Source: Arthrobacter cheniae | GTDB lineage: Bacteria; Actinomycetota; Actinomycetes; Actinomycetales; Micrococcaceae | Direction of reading: 5' to 3' | DNA length: 64,000 bases | Assembly: GCF_003602275.1 (NCBI RefSeq) | Contig: NZ_QZVT01000003.1 | Span: 434,001-498,000 of the forward strand | In this document: positions 9,095 through 16,958 of the stretch, in pieces | Position numbering within the stretch: position 1 is the stretch's first letter | Layout: each line of letters starts with the position of its first letter | Position numbers and translations under genes: made by a program | The notes under the pieces: generated by a model | Told to the model about the DNA's origin: nothing | The model's input: the letters and a program-made list of their open reading frames with translations, nothing else | The model's database searches: none

Positions 9095-10903
9095 TCAGCG
9101 GCCTGCAGCATAGCCCTGTGCTCCTCGCGGATTGGCGGCGGCGGACAGCACCCCGGTCTCATGGTCCTTGGCGACGGAGGACAGCCGGCCGAGCGACCAG
9201 TCCCCCGCGCGCGTGATGACGTGGCCCCGGCGTTCGAGGTCCGCGATGACGTCCTCGCCCAGGCGGTCCTCGACGACGGCGCCGCCCGGCTCCCAGGTAC
9301 GGGGCCAGAAGGATCCGGGGATGGAGGTGGTATGGAGGGACGGTGCGTCGATGGCCTGCTGCGGCGTGTAGCCCCCGACGATGGTGCGGAGGATGTAGAG
9401 CAGCTGCCACTGGTCCTGCTGGTCCCCGCCGGGCGAACCGAGGGCGACGACGGGCTTCCCGTCCTTCAGGATCAGCGTCGGCGTGAGCGTGGTGCGGGGG
9501 CGCTTGCCGGGCTCGAGCGTCGACGGCCCGCCCTCCTCCAGCCACGTCATCTGCAGCCTGGAACCGAGGCAGAAGCCGAGTTCCGGGATGGTCGGCGAGG
9601 ACTGCAGCCAGCCACCGCTCGGGGTCGCGGAGACCATGTTGCCCGCGGAGTCGACGACGTCGATGTGGCACGTGTCGCCGCGCGTCTCCCCACTGCGGGA
9701 GACCGTCGGCTCGCCGACCCCGGCGAAGCCGCCGCCGCCGACGAGGGCCGGCGGCGTGTACTCGGTGCGCAGTGGCGGCGTGAAGGGTGGAACCCCCGGG
9801 ACGGTACCGGGCCGGAACTCGAGGGAGGCCTCGTCGGTGATGAGCGTCCGGCGCTCCGCGGCGTACTCCGGGGAGAGGAGGTAGTCCATCGGGACGTCGG
9901 CGTCACCGTAGTAGGCCTCGCGGTCCGCGATGGCGAGCTTCTGCGCCTCGAGGATGGTGTGCGCGCCGATTGCAGTGGAGGGGTCGAGCCGCTCGTCGTC
10001 GAACCCGTCGAGGATGGCGAGGGTCTGCAGCAGCGCCGGGCCCTGTCCCCATGGACCGGTCTTGGCGATGGTGTGCCCGCGGAAGTCGAACGTCGTCGCC
10101 TCCTCGTAGCCCGCCTCGAAGCCGGCGAAGTCCTCGACGGTGAGGACGCCGGCGTGGTCGAGCCCGGACGAATGCCGGTGGGGTGTCCTCACGAAGTCGG
10201 CGGCCGCCTGCGCCACGAGCCCGGTACGCCATTCGAGCCGCGCGGCATCGATGCGCTCGGTCCGCGTGGCGCCGTCCGCCGCCGCACTGACGAGGGATCC
10301 GAGGACGCGGGCGTAGGCCTCGTTCCGGATGACCTCACCCTCGCGCGGTGCCCTGCCCTCCGGCATCCAGAGGGCGGCCGACGTCGGCCAGTGCTCGATG
10401 AAGAGGTCCGCGACGGCCGCGATGGTCGCTCCGACGCGGCCGACGATCGGGTGCCCGTCGCGGGCGTACCCGAGAGCGAAGGCCAGCACGTCCTCGAGCT
10501 CCCACGTGCCGTGGTCACGCAGGAGGAGGAACCAGGCGTCGACGGCGGCGGGAACGGCTGCGGCAAGGGCACCCGCACCCGGCACGAGTTCGAGGCCCTC
10601 GGCGAGGTAGTGCTCACGCGTGGCTGCGGCCGGGGCCGGACCCTGGCCCATGACGACGACGGGCCTGTCCGGCTCCCCGGCCGTGGCGAAGACGCCGGTC
10701 ATGTCTCCACCCGGTCCGTTCAGGTGGGGCTCGACGACGTGCAGGACGAAGGCCCCGGCGACGGCGGCGTCGAATGCGTTGCCACCCCGTTCGAGCACTG
10801 CCTGTGCGGACGCGGTAGCCAGCCAGTGCGTCGAGGCACTCATGCCGAACGTGCCCTGGAGCGTGGGCCGCGTGGTGAAGGAAGGAGGGGGTGTGTACGT
10901 CAT
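9095..10903 (-). CDS. ggt: Gamma-glutamyltransferase
   Basis: Gamma-glutamyltranspeptidase/hydrolase of 602 aa that cleaves or transfers the gamma-glutamyl group of glutathione-like peptides. It is normally made as a proenzyme cut into two subunits. The processing and nucleophile Thr is about residue 409 in GDTCHIDVVD, where many homologues have TTH. LVPGAGALAAAVPA and the GSPGGDQQ oxyanion region match the family. No convincing signal peptide is seen, so it may act in the cytoplasm. ATG 10903 is preceded by AAAGGGA and overlaps (ATGA) the stop of a remnant peptide-transport permease, showing it was once the last gene of a transport operon. Confidence 0.9.
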   Translation of the reverse strand: MTYTPPPSFTTRPTLQGTFGMSASTHWLATASAQAVLERGGNAFDAAVAGAFVLHVVEPHLNGPGGDMTGVFATAGEPDRPVVVMGQGPAPAAATREHYLAEGLELVPGAGALAAAVPAAVDAWFLLLRDHGTWELEDVLAFALGYARDGHPIVGRVGATIAAVADLFIEHWPTSAALWMPEGRAPREGEVIRNEAYARVLGSLVSAAADGATRTERIDAARLEWRTGLVAQAAADFVRTPHRHSSGLDHAGVLTVEDFAGFEAGYEEATTFDFRGHTIAKTGPWGQGPALLQTLAILDGFDDERLDPSTAIGAHTILEAQKLAIADREAYYGDADVPMDYLLSPEYAAERRTLITDEASLEFRPGTVPGVPPFTPPLRTEYTPPALVGGGGFAGVGEPTVSRSGETRGDTCHIDVVDSAGNMVSATPSGGWLQSSPTIPELGFCLGSRLQMTWLEEGGPSTLEPGKRPRTTLTPTLILKDGKPVVALGSPGGDQQDQWQLLYILRTIVGGYTPQQAIDAPSLHTTSIPGSFWPRTWEPGGAVVEDRLGEDVIADLERRGHVITRAGDWSLGRLSSVAKDHETGVLSAAANPRGAQGYAAGR

Positions 10904-11010
10904 CGTTGTCCCTTTCGGGTGGGGTCGAAGGCGTCGCGCAGGGCGTTGCCGAAGAGGTCGAAGGCCAGGCAGACCACGGCGATCACCATGCCCGGGAGTA
11001 CCGCCCCCGC
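10900..11010 (-). pseudogene. C-terminal remnant of a DppC/OppC-type ABC permease
   Basis: The last about 36 codons before ggt read GAVLPGMVIAVVCLAFDL then FGNALRDAFDP, the C-terminal helix and tail of peptide ABC-transporter permeases (typically PGLAI...LAFNLLGDGLRDALDP). Upstream of about 11010 the similarity stops and the rest of the gene is missing. The TGA overlaps the ggt ATG, preserving translational coupling. A deletion has apparently removed the transporter and joined its tail to the DUF1275 promoter region. Confidence 0.7.
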
Positions 11011-11022
11011 TGGGCGGAAGGC

Positions 11023-11055
11023 CGATTGAATACAATCGCCGATACGAGGATAGGC
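11023..11055. promoter_or_regulatory. Candidate GntR-type operator palindromes
   Basis: CGATTGAATACAATCG (11023-11038) is a 16-base inverted repeat with six-base arms. About 20 bases on, an ATACGA...TCGTAT repeat (arms six bases) spans the sequence leading into GTATAC. TTGnATACAA resembles operators of FCD-type GntR regulators. Both lie between the permease remnant and the DUF1275 gene. Confidence 0.4.
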
Positions 11056-11098
11056 TTCGTATACATTCGTTTCAAGGCTGTCGACGAAGGAAACCATC

Positions 11099-11821
11099 GT
11101 GAAGAAGAACCGGGTGGCGACGGACCGCCTCCATCTCTGGCTCATGCTCGTACTCACCTTCTCCACGGGAGTGATCGACGCCGTCGGCTACCTCGGGCTG
11201 GATCGCGTCTTCACAGGGAACATGACGGGCAACGTCGTGCTCCTCGGAATGGCCTTCGCGGGAGGCGCCGACCTCCCGATCCTGAGGCCCGCCCTCGCAC
11301 TCGTCTTCTTCATGGTCGGCGCCGCGCTCGCCGGACGGGTGCTGAGGAAAGGACCGGAGGGATGGTCCGGCCGCACCTCGAGCACCCTCCTGGCGGTCAC
11401 CGTCGGCCTGACCGGCCTCGCGGTATACGTGGCCCTGGTCGACGTGCACGCGGAGGAGATCCTGGGCAGCATCACGACGTCGATCCTCGCAACCGTGATG
11501 GGCATCCAGGCCGCGACGGCGAAGCGGCTGAAGGTCGCGGAGATCACCACCGTCGTCGTGACGTCCACCATCACCGGTCTCGCCTCCGATTCCCGCCTTG
11601 CCGGCGGCAAGAGCCCGTTCTGGGCCCGGCGGTTCTCCGCCATCGCGCTGATCATGGCCGGCGCCGTCGTCGGGGCCCTGGCCCTGAAGGTGGATCTCTG
11701 GCTCGGCATCGCGGTCTCGGCGCTGCTCTCCGCCGTCGTCACCCTCCTGGGACACGTGCGCCACCGGCAGGATCGACGGGAAGCGGCGGCAGGGAACGCC
11801 AAGGAATCCGCACTACGGTAG
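11099..11821 (+). CDS. DUF1275 (YoaK-type) membrane protein
   Basis: A 240-residue inner-membrane protein with about six hydrophobic helices and the DUF1275 N-terminal signature (FSTGVIDAVGYLGLDRVFTGNMTGNVVLLG). Function of the family is unknown. The start is GTG 11099 preceded by GAAGGA at eight-base spacing; no ATG alternative fits. The upstream region carries palindromes that could be an operator. The next gene starts five bases after its stop, so the two are probably co-transcribed. Confidence 0.88.
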   Translation: MKKNRVATDRLHLWLMLVLTFSTGVIDAVGYLGLDRVFTGNMTGNVVLLGMAFAGGADLPILRPALALVFFMVGAALAGRVLRKGPEGWSGRTSSTLLAVTVGLTGLAVYVALVDVHAEEILGSITTSILATVMGIQAATAKRLKVAEITTVVVTSTITGLASDSRLAGGKSPFWARRFSAIALIMAGAVVGALALKVDLWLGIAVSALLSAVVTLLGHVRHRQDRREAAAGNAKESALR

Positions 11822-11825
11822 GTGC

Positions 11826-13319
11826 ATGGAACAGGTTGACCGGCAGTACGAATTCCACCGCCTAGCACGCTCGTGGCCCCGGTACAGGTGGTGGAGGCCG
11901 CTCCTGACCGCACTGCTCGGCATCGCCTTCTATCTGGTCCTCACCATCCTCCTCCTGCTCGTCGGGGCGGTCGCGGCCCTGGCGACGTCAGCCGACGTCG
12001 AGCAGTACCTTGCGGCGGCGGAAGCGATCGACCTCAGTGACCCGGTGATCTTCGCCCTCACCCTCGTCTCGCTGATCCTCATGATCCCGGCCCTCGGGCT
12101 CGCTGCGCTGATTCTGGGGCCGCGGCCCATCGGACTGCTCTCCTCGGTGGCCGGCCGCATCCGCTGGCGCTGGCTCGCCACGTGCTTCCTCGTGGCCATC
12201 GCCGTCTTCCTTGCGAGCTTCCTGCTCTCGGCCCTCATCGGATTCTTCTTCCCGGGGGACGCCGTCGCCTCTCCCACCCAGCAGGACACCTCGCTCCTGG
12301 TGATTATGCTGGCGCTCTCCATTTTCGCGGTGCCGTTCCAGGCGGCCGCCGAGGAGTACGTGTTCCGCGGGTTCCTGATGCAGGCGATCGGCAGCTGGTT
12401 GCGGCACCCCGCCTTCGCGATCCTGCTGCCGGTCCCGCTCTTCGTCGTCGCCCACGGCTACGATCCCCTCGGACAGACAAGCGTCGCCGTCTTCGCCATC
12501 TTCGCGGGCTGGATCAGCTGGCGGACGGGCGGACTGGAGGCGGCGATCGCCGTCCACGCCATCAACAACATGACGATCTTCGTCCTCGGTGCCTTCGGAC
12601 TGGCGGACGTCAACTCGACCGAAGGATCGGTCGGCGACCTCATCGGGTCGGTGTTGGCCATGGCCGTGACCGCAGGGGTCATCGTCCGTCTGGCGAAGCG
12701 GCGCGGGATCGCCCGGACCCGTTCGGTGACGATCATCGAGGAGCCCGCCCATGCCATGGCTGCTCCGGACGGCCGCCCGATGCCACCCGCCCACCAGCCA
12801 TGGATCCAATCCGGCCACGCCCCCGGGGGCCAACGTCCGGCCCAGATGCCGGCACACGGCACCTGGGACCAGACGCAGTATGACACCGCGCGGTATGACG
12901 CCGCGCACGTTCCGCCGACCCTGGAGGACCGCCCGGCTGCCCTCGGCGCAGGGGTGGCACCACCAGTTCCCCCGACGCGACCGACATGGCCGGACTCCTC
13001 CGGACGTCCGGCTCCTGGCCGTGCGTCGACCCCCACGCAGCCCCCCACGCCGACCTCTACTCCGACCCCGACGGCGACCTCTACTCCGACCCCCACTCCG
13101 ACCCCCACGCCGCCCGCGGACGCTGACGCTGACGCTGCTCGTGCTACCTCCGAGCGGGACTACTCTGCTGACCGACACCCTTCCGGCCCCGCCCATCCGC
13201 CGGGACCGGGCTATCCCTCCGGCACACCGCACCCGGCGGGGCCGGGCTACCCGGGGACAGGACCGTCGGTCGCCGACAAGGACCGCGGGCACGCTGACAC
13301 CGTGCACGGGGCCTCCTAG
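11826..13319 (+). CDS. CPBP-family intramembrane protease with Pro/Thr-rich tail
   Basis: A 497-residue multi-pass membrane protein. The N-terminal about 300 residues hold roughly eight helices and the CPBP (Abi/Rce1-like) catalytic motifs: EEYVFRG near residue 176 (EExxxR), VVAHGYDP with the first His, and VHAINN with the second. Family members are glutamate-type intramembrane endopeptidases. The C-terminal about 190 residues are a low-complexity cytoplasmic or periplasmic tail with repeated TPTP units, a DADADA stretch and Pro/Gly repeats. The tail's DNA is locally repetitive and may vary in length between strains. The gene probably forms an operon with the DUF1275 gene. Confidence 0.88.
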   Translation: MEQVDRQYEFHRLARSWPRYRWWRPLLTALLGIAFYLVLTILLLLVGAVAALATSADVEQYLAAAEAIDLSDPVIFALTLVSLILMIPALGLAALILGPRPIGLLSSVAGRIRWRWLATCFLVAIAVFLASFLLSALIGFFFPGDAVASPTQQDTSLLVIMLALSIFAVPFQAAAEEYVFRGFLMQAIGSWLRHPAFAILLPVPLFVVAHGYDPLGQTSVAVFAIFAGWISWRTGGLEAAIAVHAINNMTIFVLGAFGLADVNSTEGSVGDLIGSVLAMAVTAGVIVRLAKRRGIARTRSVTIIEEPAHAMAAPDGRPMPPAHQPWIQSGHAPGGQRPAQMPAHGTWDQTQYDTARYDAAHVPPTLEDRPAALGAGVAPPVPPTRPTWPDSSGRPAPGRASTPTQPPTPTSTPTPTATSTPTPTPTPTPPADADADAARATSERDYSADRHPSGPAHPPGPGYPSGTPHPAGPGYPGTGPSVADKDRGHADTVHGAS

Positions 13320-13358
13320 AAGGGGCGCCGTTCCCGCTGCATGACGGCCGCGGAAACG

Positions 13359-14030
13359 TCAGCCCTCAATCCGCAGGCCCATGCTCTCCGCGAGGAAGGG
13401 GGCGAGAAGCTGCAGCTGGTACTCGTCGATCGTCGCGCCGCGCAGGCCGTCCAGCCCGTTGATGCTCCGGAAACTGCTGGTCCGGAGGTCGACGTCCTTG
13501 AGCCGGGCGCCGTCGAGCGTCAGGGTTCCGACGGTGCAGTCCTGCAGGGCCACACGGGTTGCTTTCACACCGGTGAGGTCCAGTTCGCCGATGATGCACC
13601 CGCTGATAAGTACATCCGACAGCTGCGAGCTGCGCAGGTTCACGTAGTCGAGCTTCCCACCGTCGAGATGGACGCCGTCGAGCCTGCTGTCGTACAGCTC
13701 CGCCGAACCCCACCGCGTGCTCCTCAGCGATGTCTCGCGCCAACTGCTACGGGAAGCGCGGAAGACGGGCGCGTAGAGGTCCTCGAAGGAGCACTCGATG
13801 AAGCGTGCGCCCCGCAGCTCGGCGTCGTTGAGGCCCACGCCTTCGAGGATGCACTCCTGCAGGGTGATGCCGGCCAGATCCTCGCCGTCGAGCGTGAGCC
13901 GCTCATAGTGTTCACCCTCGCGGTGGTCGCCGTCGAGCAGCCGTGGCTCCTCGACGCGCGAGACGGCCCGCGGAGGGCGCAGGGACAGGCGTGGGGCGGT
14001 TGTCGTGCTGCGCGTCGACCGCGGGGGCAT
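13359..14030 (-). CDS. Pentapeptide-repeat protein
   Basis: A 223-residue soluble protein. Residues about 55-200 contain repeated A(N/D)LxX-type pentapeptides (for example LDGEDLAGITLQECILEGV and LNDAELRGARFIECSFEDL), which fold as a right-handed quadrilateral beta-helix. Some such proteins mimic DNA and shield gyrase from quinolones, but most have unknown roles and no gyrase-binding feature is evident here. Start ATG 14030 follows GGATGAAG. It is convergent with the CPBP gene. Confidence 0.88.
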   Translation of the reverse strand: MPPRSTRSTTTAPRLSLRPPRAVSRVEEPRLLDGDHREGEHYERLTLDGEDLAGITLQECILEGVGLNDAELRGARFIECSFEDLYAPVFRASRSSWRETSLRSTRWGSAELYDSRLDGVHLDGGKLDYVNLRSSQLSDVLISGCIIGELDLTGVKATRVALQDCTVGTLTLDGARLKDVDLRTSSFRSINGLDGLRGATIDEYQLQLLAPFLAESMGLRIEG

Positions 14031-14147
14031 GGCTTCATCCGATCGTCATCCGGGCCGCACACATCACGGCGATCGTCCCATCCAATCACCCACCACGGCT
14101 CCGTGCTTTACTGGGGAGCATCCGTCAGTCCAGGGGGAGGAAGACCG

Positions 14148-14618
14148 ATGAGTAATGACCGCTTGCAGGGTGGGTACGACGCACGCTACGACGACATCTA
14201 CCAGCGTGGCGGTACGACCGAGGCGGTGCCCAGGGTGACGTCTCCGGCGGCTCCAGCACCCGCGCTGCCCCTTCCGACGGACCGCGGCGATGAATCGTCC
14301 TCCGGGATCAGCGAAGTAGGACCGGCGACCGCCACGCGGGAGGAGTACGAGCCCGCACCCCGCAATCCCTTCGACGTGTGGATCTGGCTGGTGGCGGCGG
14401 CCCTCACCGGACTCGGCAGCTACTTCCTCTCGGCCCCGATGCTCTTCGAGCGCCAGTACATGGAGCAGCTCGCCGTCGAGGCCTCCCCGGTGGGGTACAG
14501 CGCTCCCTGGTTCAGCTACGCGTCGACGGCGGGACCGCCGCTGATCCTGCTCGGCGTCGCCACCGCCGTCACCCAGCTGTTCATCCTCTCGATCCGGCAC
14601 ACGTTCCGCGCGCGCTGA
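14148..14618 (+). CDS. Hypothetical membrane protein, two TM helices
   Basis: A 156-residue protein with a polar, Pro/Ala-rich N-terminal half (residues 1-75, including NDRLQGGYDARYDDIYQ) and two C-terminal hydrophobic helices (WIWLVAAALTGLGSYFL and PPLILLGVATAVTQLFIL) ending in a basic tail. No family recognised. ATG 14148 is preceded by GGGGGAGG at eight-base spacing. An open frame further upstream overlaps the opposite-strand pentapeptide gene and is not used. The gene stands alone between divergent and co-directional neighbours. Confidence 0.7.
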   Translation: MSNDRLQGGYDARYDDIYQRGGTTEAVPRVTSPAAPAPALPLPTDRGDESSSGISEVGPATATREEYEPAPRNPFDVWIWLVAAALTGLGSYFLSAPMLFERQYMEQLAVEASPVGYSAPWFSYASTAGPPLILLGVATAVTQLFILSIRHTFRAR

Positions 14619-14736
14619 TGCCCCGCTGACCCCCGGTCCCCGCTGGTCCGCGGTGGTCCGCGGTGGTCCCGACGTTCCCCCGGGCTGGATTGCCCGCTGC
14701 GGGCTCGGGCGACTCCCCCGCCGTAGGGTGGAAGAC

Positions 14737-16551
14737 ATGGAATCGCCGATCGAGACGTACTTCAGGACCATCCACCGGGAGATCTCAGATCTGCGGGACG
14801 GCAAGCCCTACAGCACCATCCCCGCCATGGCGAACGTCAATCCCGACAACTTCGGGATCTGCCTGACCACGGTGGATGGCTACATGTACGAGGTCGGTGA
14901 CACGCGCGAGGAATTCACCATCCAGTCCATCTCCAAGCCCTTCACCTACGGCCTCGCGCTCTCCGACCTCGGGATGGACGCGGTGGACGCCAAGGTCGAC
15001 GTCGAGCCCTCGGGGGATTCGTTCAACGAGGTCTCCCTGGCCCCCGGCAGCGGCCGCCCCTCGAACGCCATGATCAATGCCGGCGCCCTGACGGCGACCT
15101 CCCTGGTCCGGTCCAGGGGCGGTAACTCGCGGTTCAAGCGGATCGTGAACACCTACTCCCAGTTCGCCGGCCGACAGCTCGGCGTCAACCAGGAGATCTT
15201 CCGCTCCGAACTGGAGCACGGCCACCGCAACCGGGCCCTGGCCTACCTGCTGCGCTCTTTCGACATCATCGAGGACGATCCGAACCCCGTCATCGAGGAC
15301 TACTTCCGCCAGTGTTCGGTGATGGTCAACTGCATCGACCTCTCCGTCATGGCGGCCACGCTCGCCAACTCCGGGCGGAACCCGCTGACGGGTGTGGAGG
15401 CCATGGACCTGCTCGCCGTCGAGCGGGTCCTCTCGGTCATGACGACCTGCGGGATGTACGACGACGCCGGCTCGTGGATCAGCACCGTCGGCATGCCGGC
15501 GAAGAGCGGCGTGGGCGGCGGCACCATCGCCGTCCTGCCCGGCCAGGTGGGGCTGGCCGTCTACTCGCCGCCGCTGGACGAGCACGGCAGCAGTGTCCGT
15601 GGGATGGCCACGAGCCAGCGGCTGTCACGCGACATGGAGCTGCACTTCGTGCGGGCGGCTCGGGCCGGACGCTCGGCCATCCGTGCCACCTACGACATCA
15701 CGGCGGCGCCCTCGGGCATCCGGCGGACGGACGAGGCGATGGACGTCCTCCGCGAGCACGGCCACCGCGCGATGGTCATCGAGCTCAACGGCGACCTCCT
15801 CTTCGCGGGTACCGAGTCCATGGTGCGCGAGCTCAGCGGCCTGGACGACGACGTCGACTTCGTGATCCTCGACCTCCGCCGCGTCGACGAGGTGGCGGAC
15901 GTCTCCCTCCGCCTGCTGGGTGAGGTACGCCAGAACCTCGCGAAGGTGGACCGTGACCTGGTCCTGATCGACAGCGAGGGCACCCTCGCGGAGACCTTTA
16001 AGGACGTCGACCGAGCAGTACCGACCTTCGACACCCGCACGGCGGCCGTCGAGTGGTGCGAGAACGAGCTCATCACGCGCTACGGCAGTGACCTCGTCCT
16101 CCCGTCCGAGGTGGAGGTGTCCCAGTGCCCAGCGCTGAGTCCCCTCACGGATGAGGACGTCGCAGCACTGGCGCAACGCATGGAGGACCGCACCTACGAC
16201 AAGGGCCACGTGGTGCGGCGCGTGGGCCAGCCGTTCGGCGGGGTCTACTTCATCCTCTCCGGCAAGATCGTGACCTCGGCCCCCGGACCCTCCGGCGAAC
16301 GCCTCAAACTGACCACCCTCAGCGCCGGCATGACGTTCGGCGAACTTGCCCTCGGCAGCGACGACCGGCAGGAGACCACCGTCAAGGCGCTGGAGGACGT
16401 GCACGTGAAGGTGCTCACCGCGCAGGCCATCCGAACCATCGAGAAGGACGACCCGCGCCTCGCCGTCGAGCTCTGGAAAGCCCTGACCCGGGACGCCTAT
16501 TCGCGTGTGGACCTGTACCTGCGCGAGACGGCCGTACGGATCCGCGACTAG
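14737..16551 (+). CDS. glsA: Glutaminase A fused to STAS and cyclic-nucleotide-binding domains
   Basis: A 604-residue cytoplasmic protein with three parts. Residues 1-305 are a serine-dependent glutaminase (glutamine to glutamate plus ammonia), with the catalytic SISK (SxxK) near residue 64 and the family motifs NAMINAGAL, GMYDDAG and PAKSGVGGG. Residues about 330-435 resemble a STAS domain (AMVIELNGDLLFA, VDFVILDLRRVDEVAD). Residues about 465-590 are a CAP-like cNMP-binding fold (GGVYFILSGKI, MTFGELAL). The arrangement suggests the enzyme is allosterically regulated. The Arg that normally holds the cyclic phosphate is not in its usual place after FGELAL (GSDDRQET), so ligand identity is open. 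ATG 14737 follows GGTGGAAG. Confidence 0.92.
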   Translation: MESPIETYFRTIHREISDLRDGKPYSTIPAMANVNPDNFGICLTTVDGYMYEVGDTREEFTIQSISKPFTYGLALSDLGMDAVDAKVDVEPSGDSFNEVSLAPGSGRPSNAMINAGALTATSLVRSRGGNSRFKRIVNTYSQFAGRQLGVNQEIFRSELEHGHRNRALAYLLRSFDIIEDDPNPVIEDYFRQCSVMVNCIDLSVMAATLANSGRNPLTGVEAMDLLAVERVLSVMTTCGMYDDAGSWISTVGMPAKSGVGGGTIAVLPGQVGLAVYSPPLDEHGSSVRGMATSQRLSRDMELHFVRAARAGRSAIRATYDITAAPSGIRRTDEAMDVLREHGHRAMVIELNGDLLFAGTESMVRELSGLDDDVDFVILDLRRVDEVADVSLRLLGEVRQNLAKVDRDLVLIDSEGTLAETFKDVDRAVPTFDTRTAAVEWCENELITRYGSDLVLPSEVEVSQCPALSPLTDEDVAALAQRMEDRTYDKGHVVRRVGQPFGGVYFILSGKIVTSAPGPSGERLKLTTLSAGMTFGELALGSDDRQETTVKALEDVHVKVLTAQAIRTIEKDDPRLAVELWKALTRDAYSRVDLYLRETAVRIRD

Positions 16552-16647
16552 CGCGGACGACGCCGGTCCCGCACGCGGCGAAGGAGTCCCGTCGGCACAG
16601 AAGCGCCGGTCCGGACCACAGGCGAGCCCTTGCCTCCACTACCGAGT

Positions 16648-16663
16648 GTCAACTAGTGTTGAC
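16648..16663. promoter_or_regulatory. Palindrome GTCAAC-N4-GTTGAC upstream of a small HTH gene
   Basis: Perfect six-base arms with a four-base centre, ending five bases before the ribosome-binding site of the following gene. Its position suits an operator for auto-repression by the small HTH protein or another regulator. Confidence 0.45.
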
Positions 16664-16680
16664 GAATGGAGGTGAAGGGA

Positions 16681-16881
16681 TTGAAGACACTCGTTGGATC
16701 GATGGACGGTAAGGGACCCGCTGAATCCCTGCAGATCGTTGCTGAGCTGCACCGGGAGGTAGGTCGTGCAGAGGCCGGCCTCGTCCGGAGCGCCCGTCAG
16801 GCCGGATTGTCATGGGAGGCCATCGCCCAGTGCCTCGGGGTGACCAAGCAGGCAGTCCACCGGAAGTACGGCAAGCAGTAG
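16681..16881 (+). CDS. Small helix-turn-helix protein
   Basis: A 66-residue protein (71 if read from ATG 16666). The C-terminal half, SARQAGLSWEAIAQCLGVTK then QAVHRKYG, is a clear helix-turn-helix like those of sigma-region-4 or Trp-repressor-type small DNA-binding proteins. The preceding helix (ELHREVGRAEAGLVR) may mediate dimerisation. GGAGGTGA lies five bases before TTG 16681, so TTG is the better start; ATG 16666 sits within the ribosome-binding site. A palindrome lies directly upstream. Target genes unknown. Confidence 0.65.
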   Translation: MKTLVGSMDGKGPAESLQIVAELHREVGRAEAGLVRSARQAGLSWEAIAQCLGVTKQAVHRKYGKQ

Positions 16882-16958
16882 CGCGAGGCTAGGGCCACTC
16901 GGTCCGCAGGAGAGCTGCGGTCCTGGGCCCCCTTGGCGACCTCCGCTTCCTGCCGCCC

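Noticed and set aside
9065-11029. 654-codon plus-strand frame opposite ggt
   Set aside because: Antisense shadow of a clear gamma-glutamyltransferase; composition is Gly/Arg/Asp-rich typical of high-GC shadows and has no family match.
13010-13140. TP-rich repeats considered as a separate repeat element
   Set aside because: They are in-frame low-complexity codons of the CPBP protein tail.
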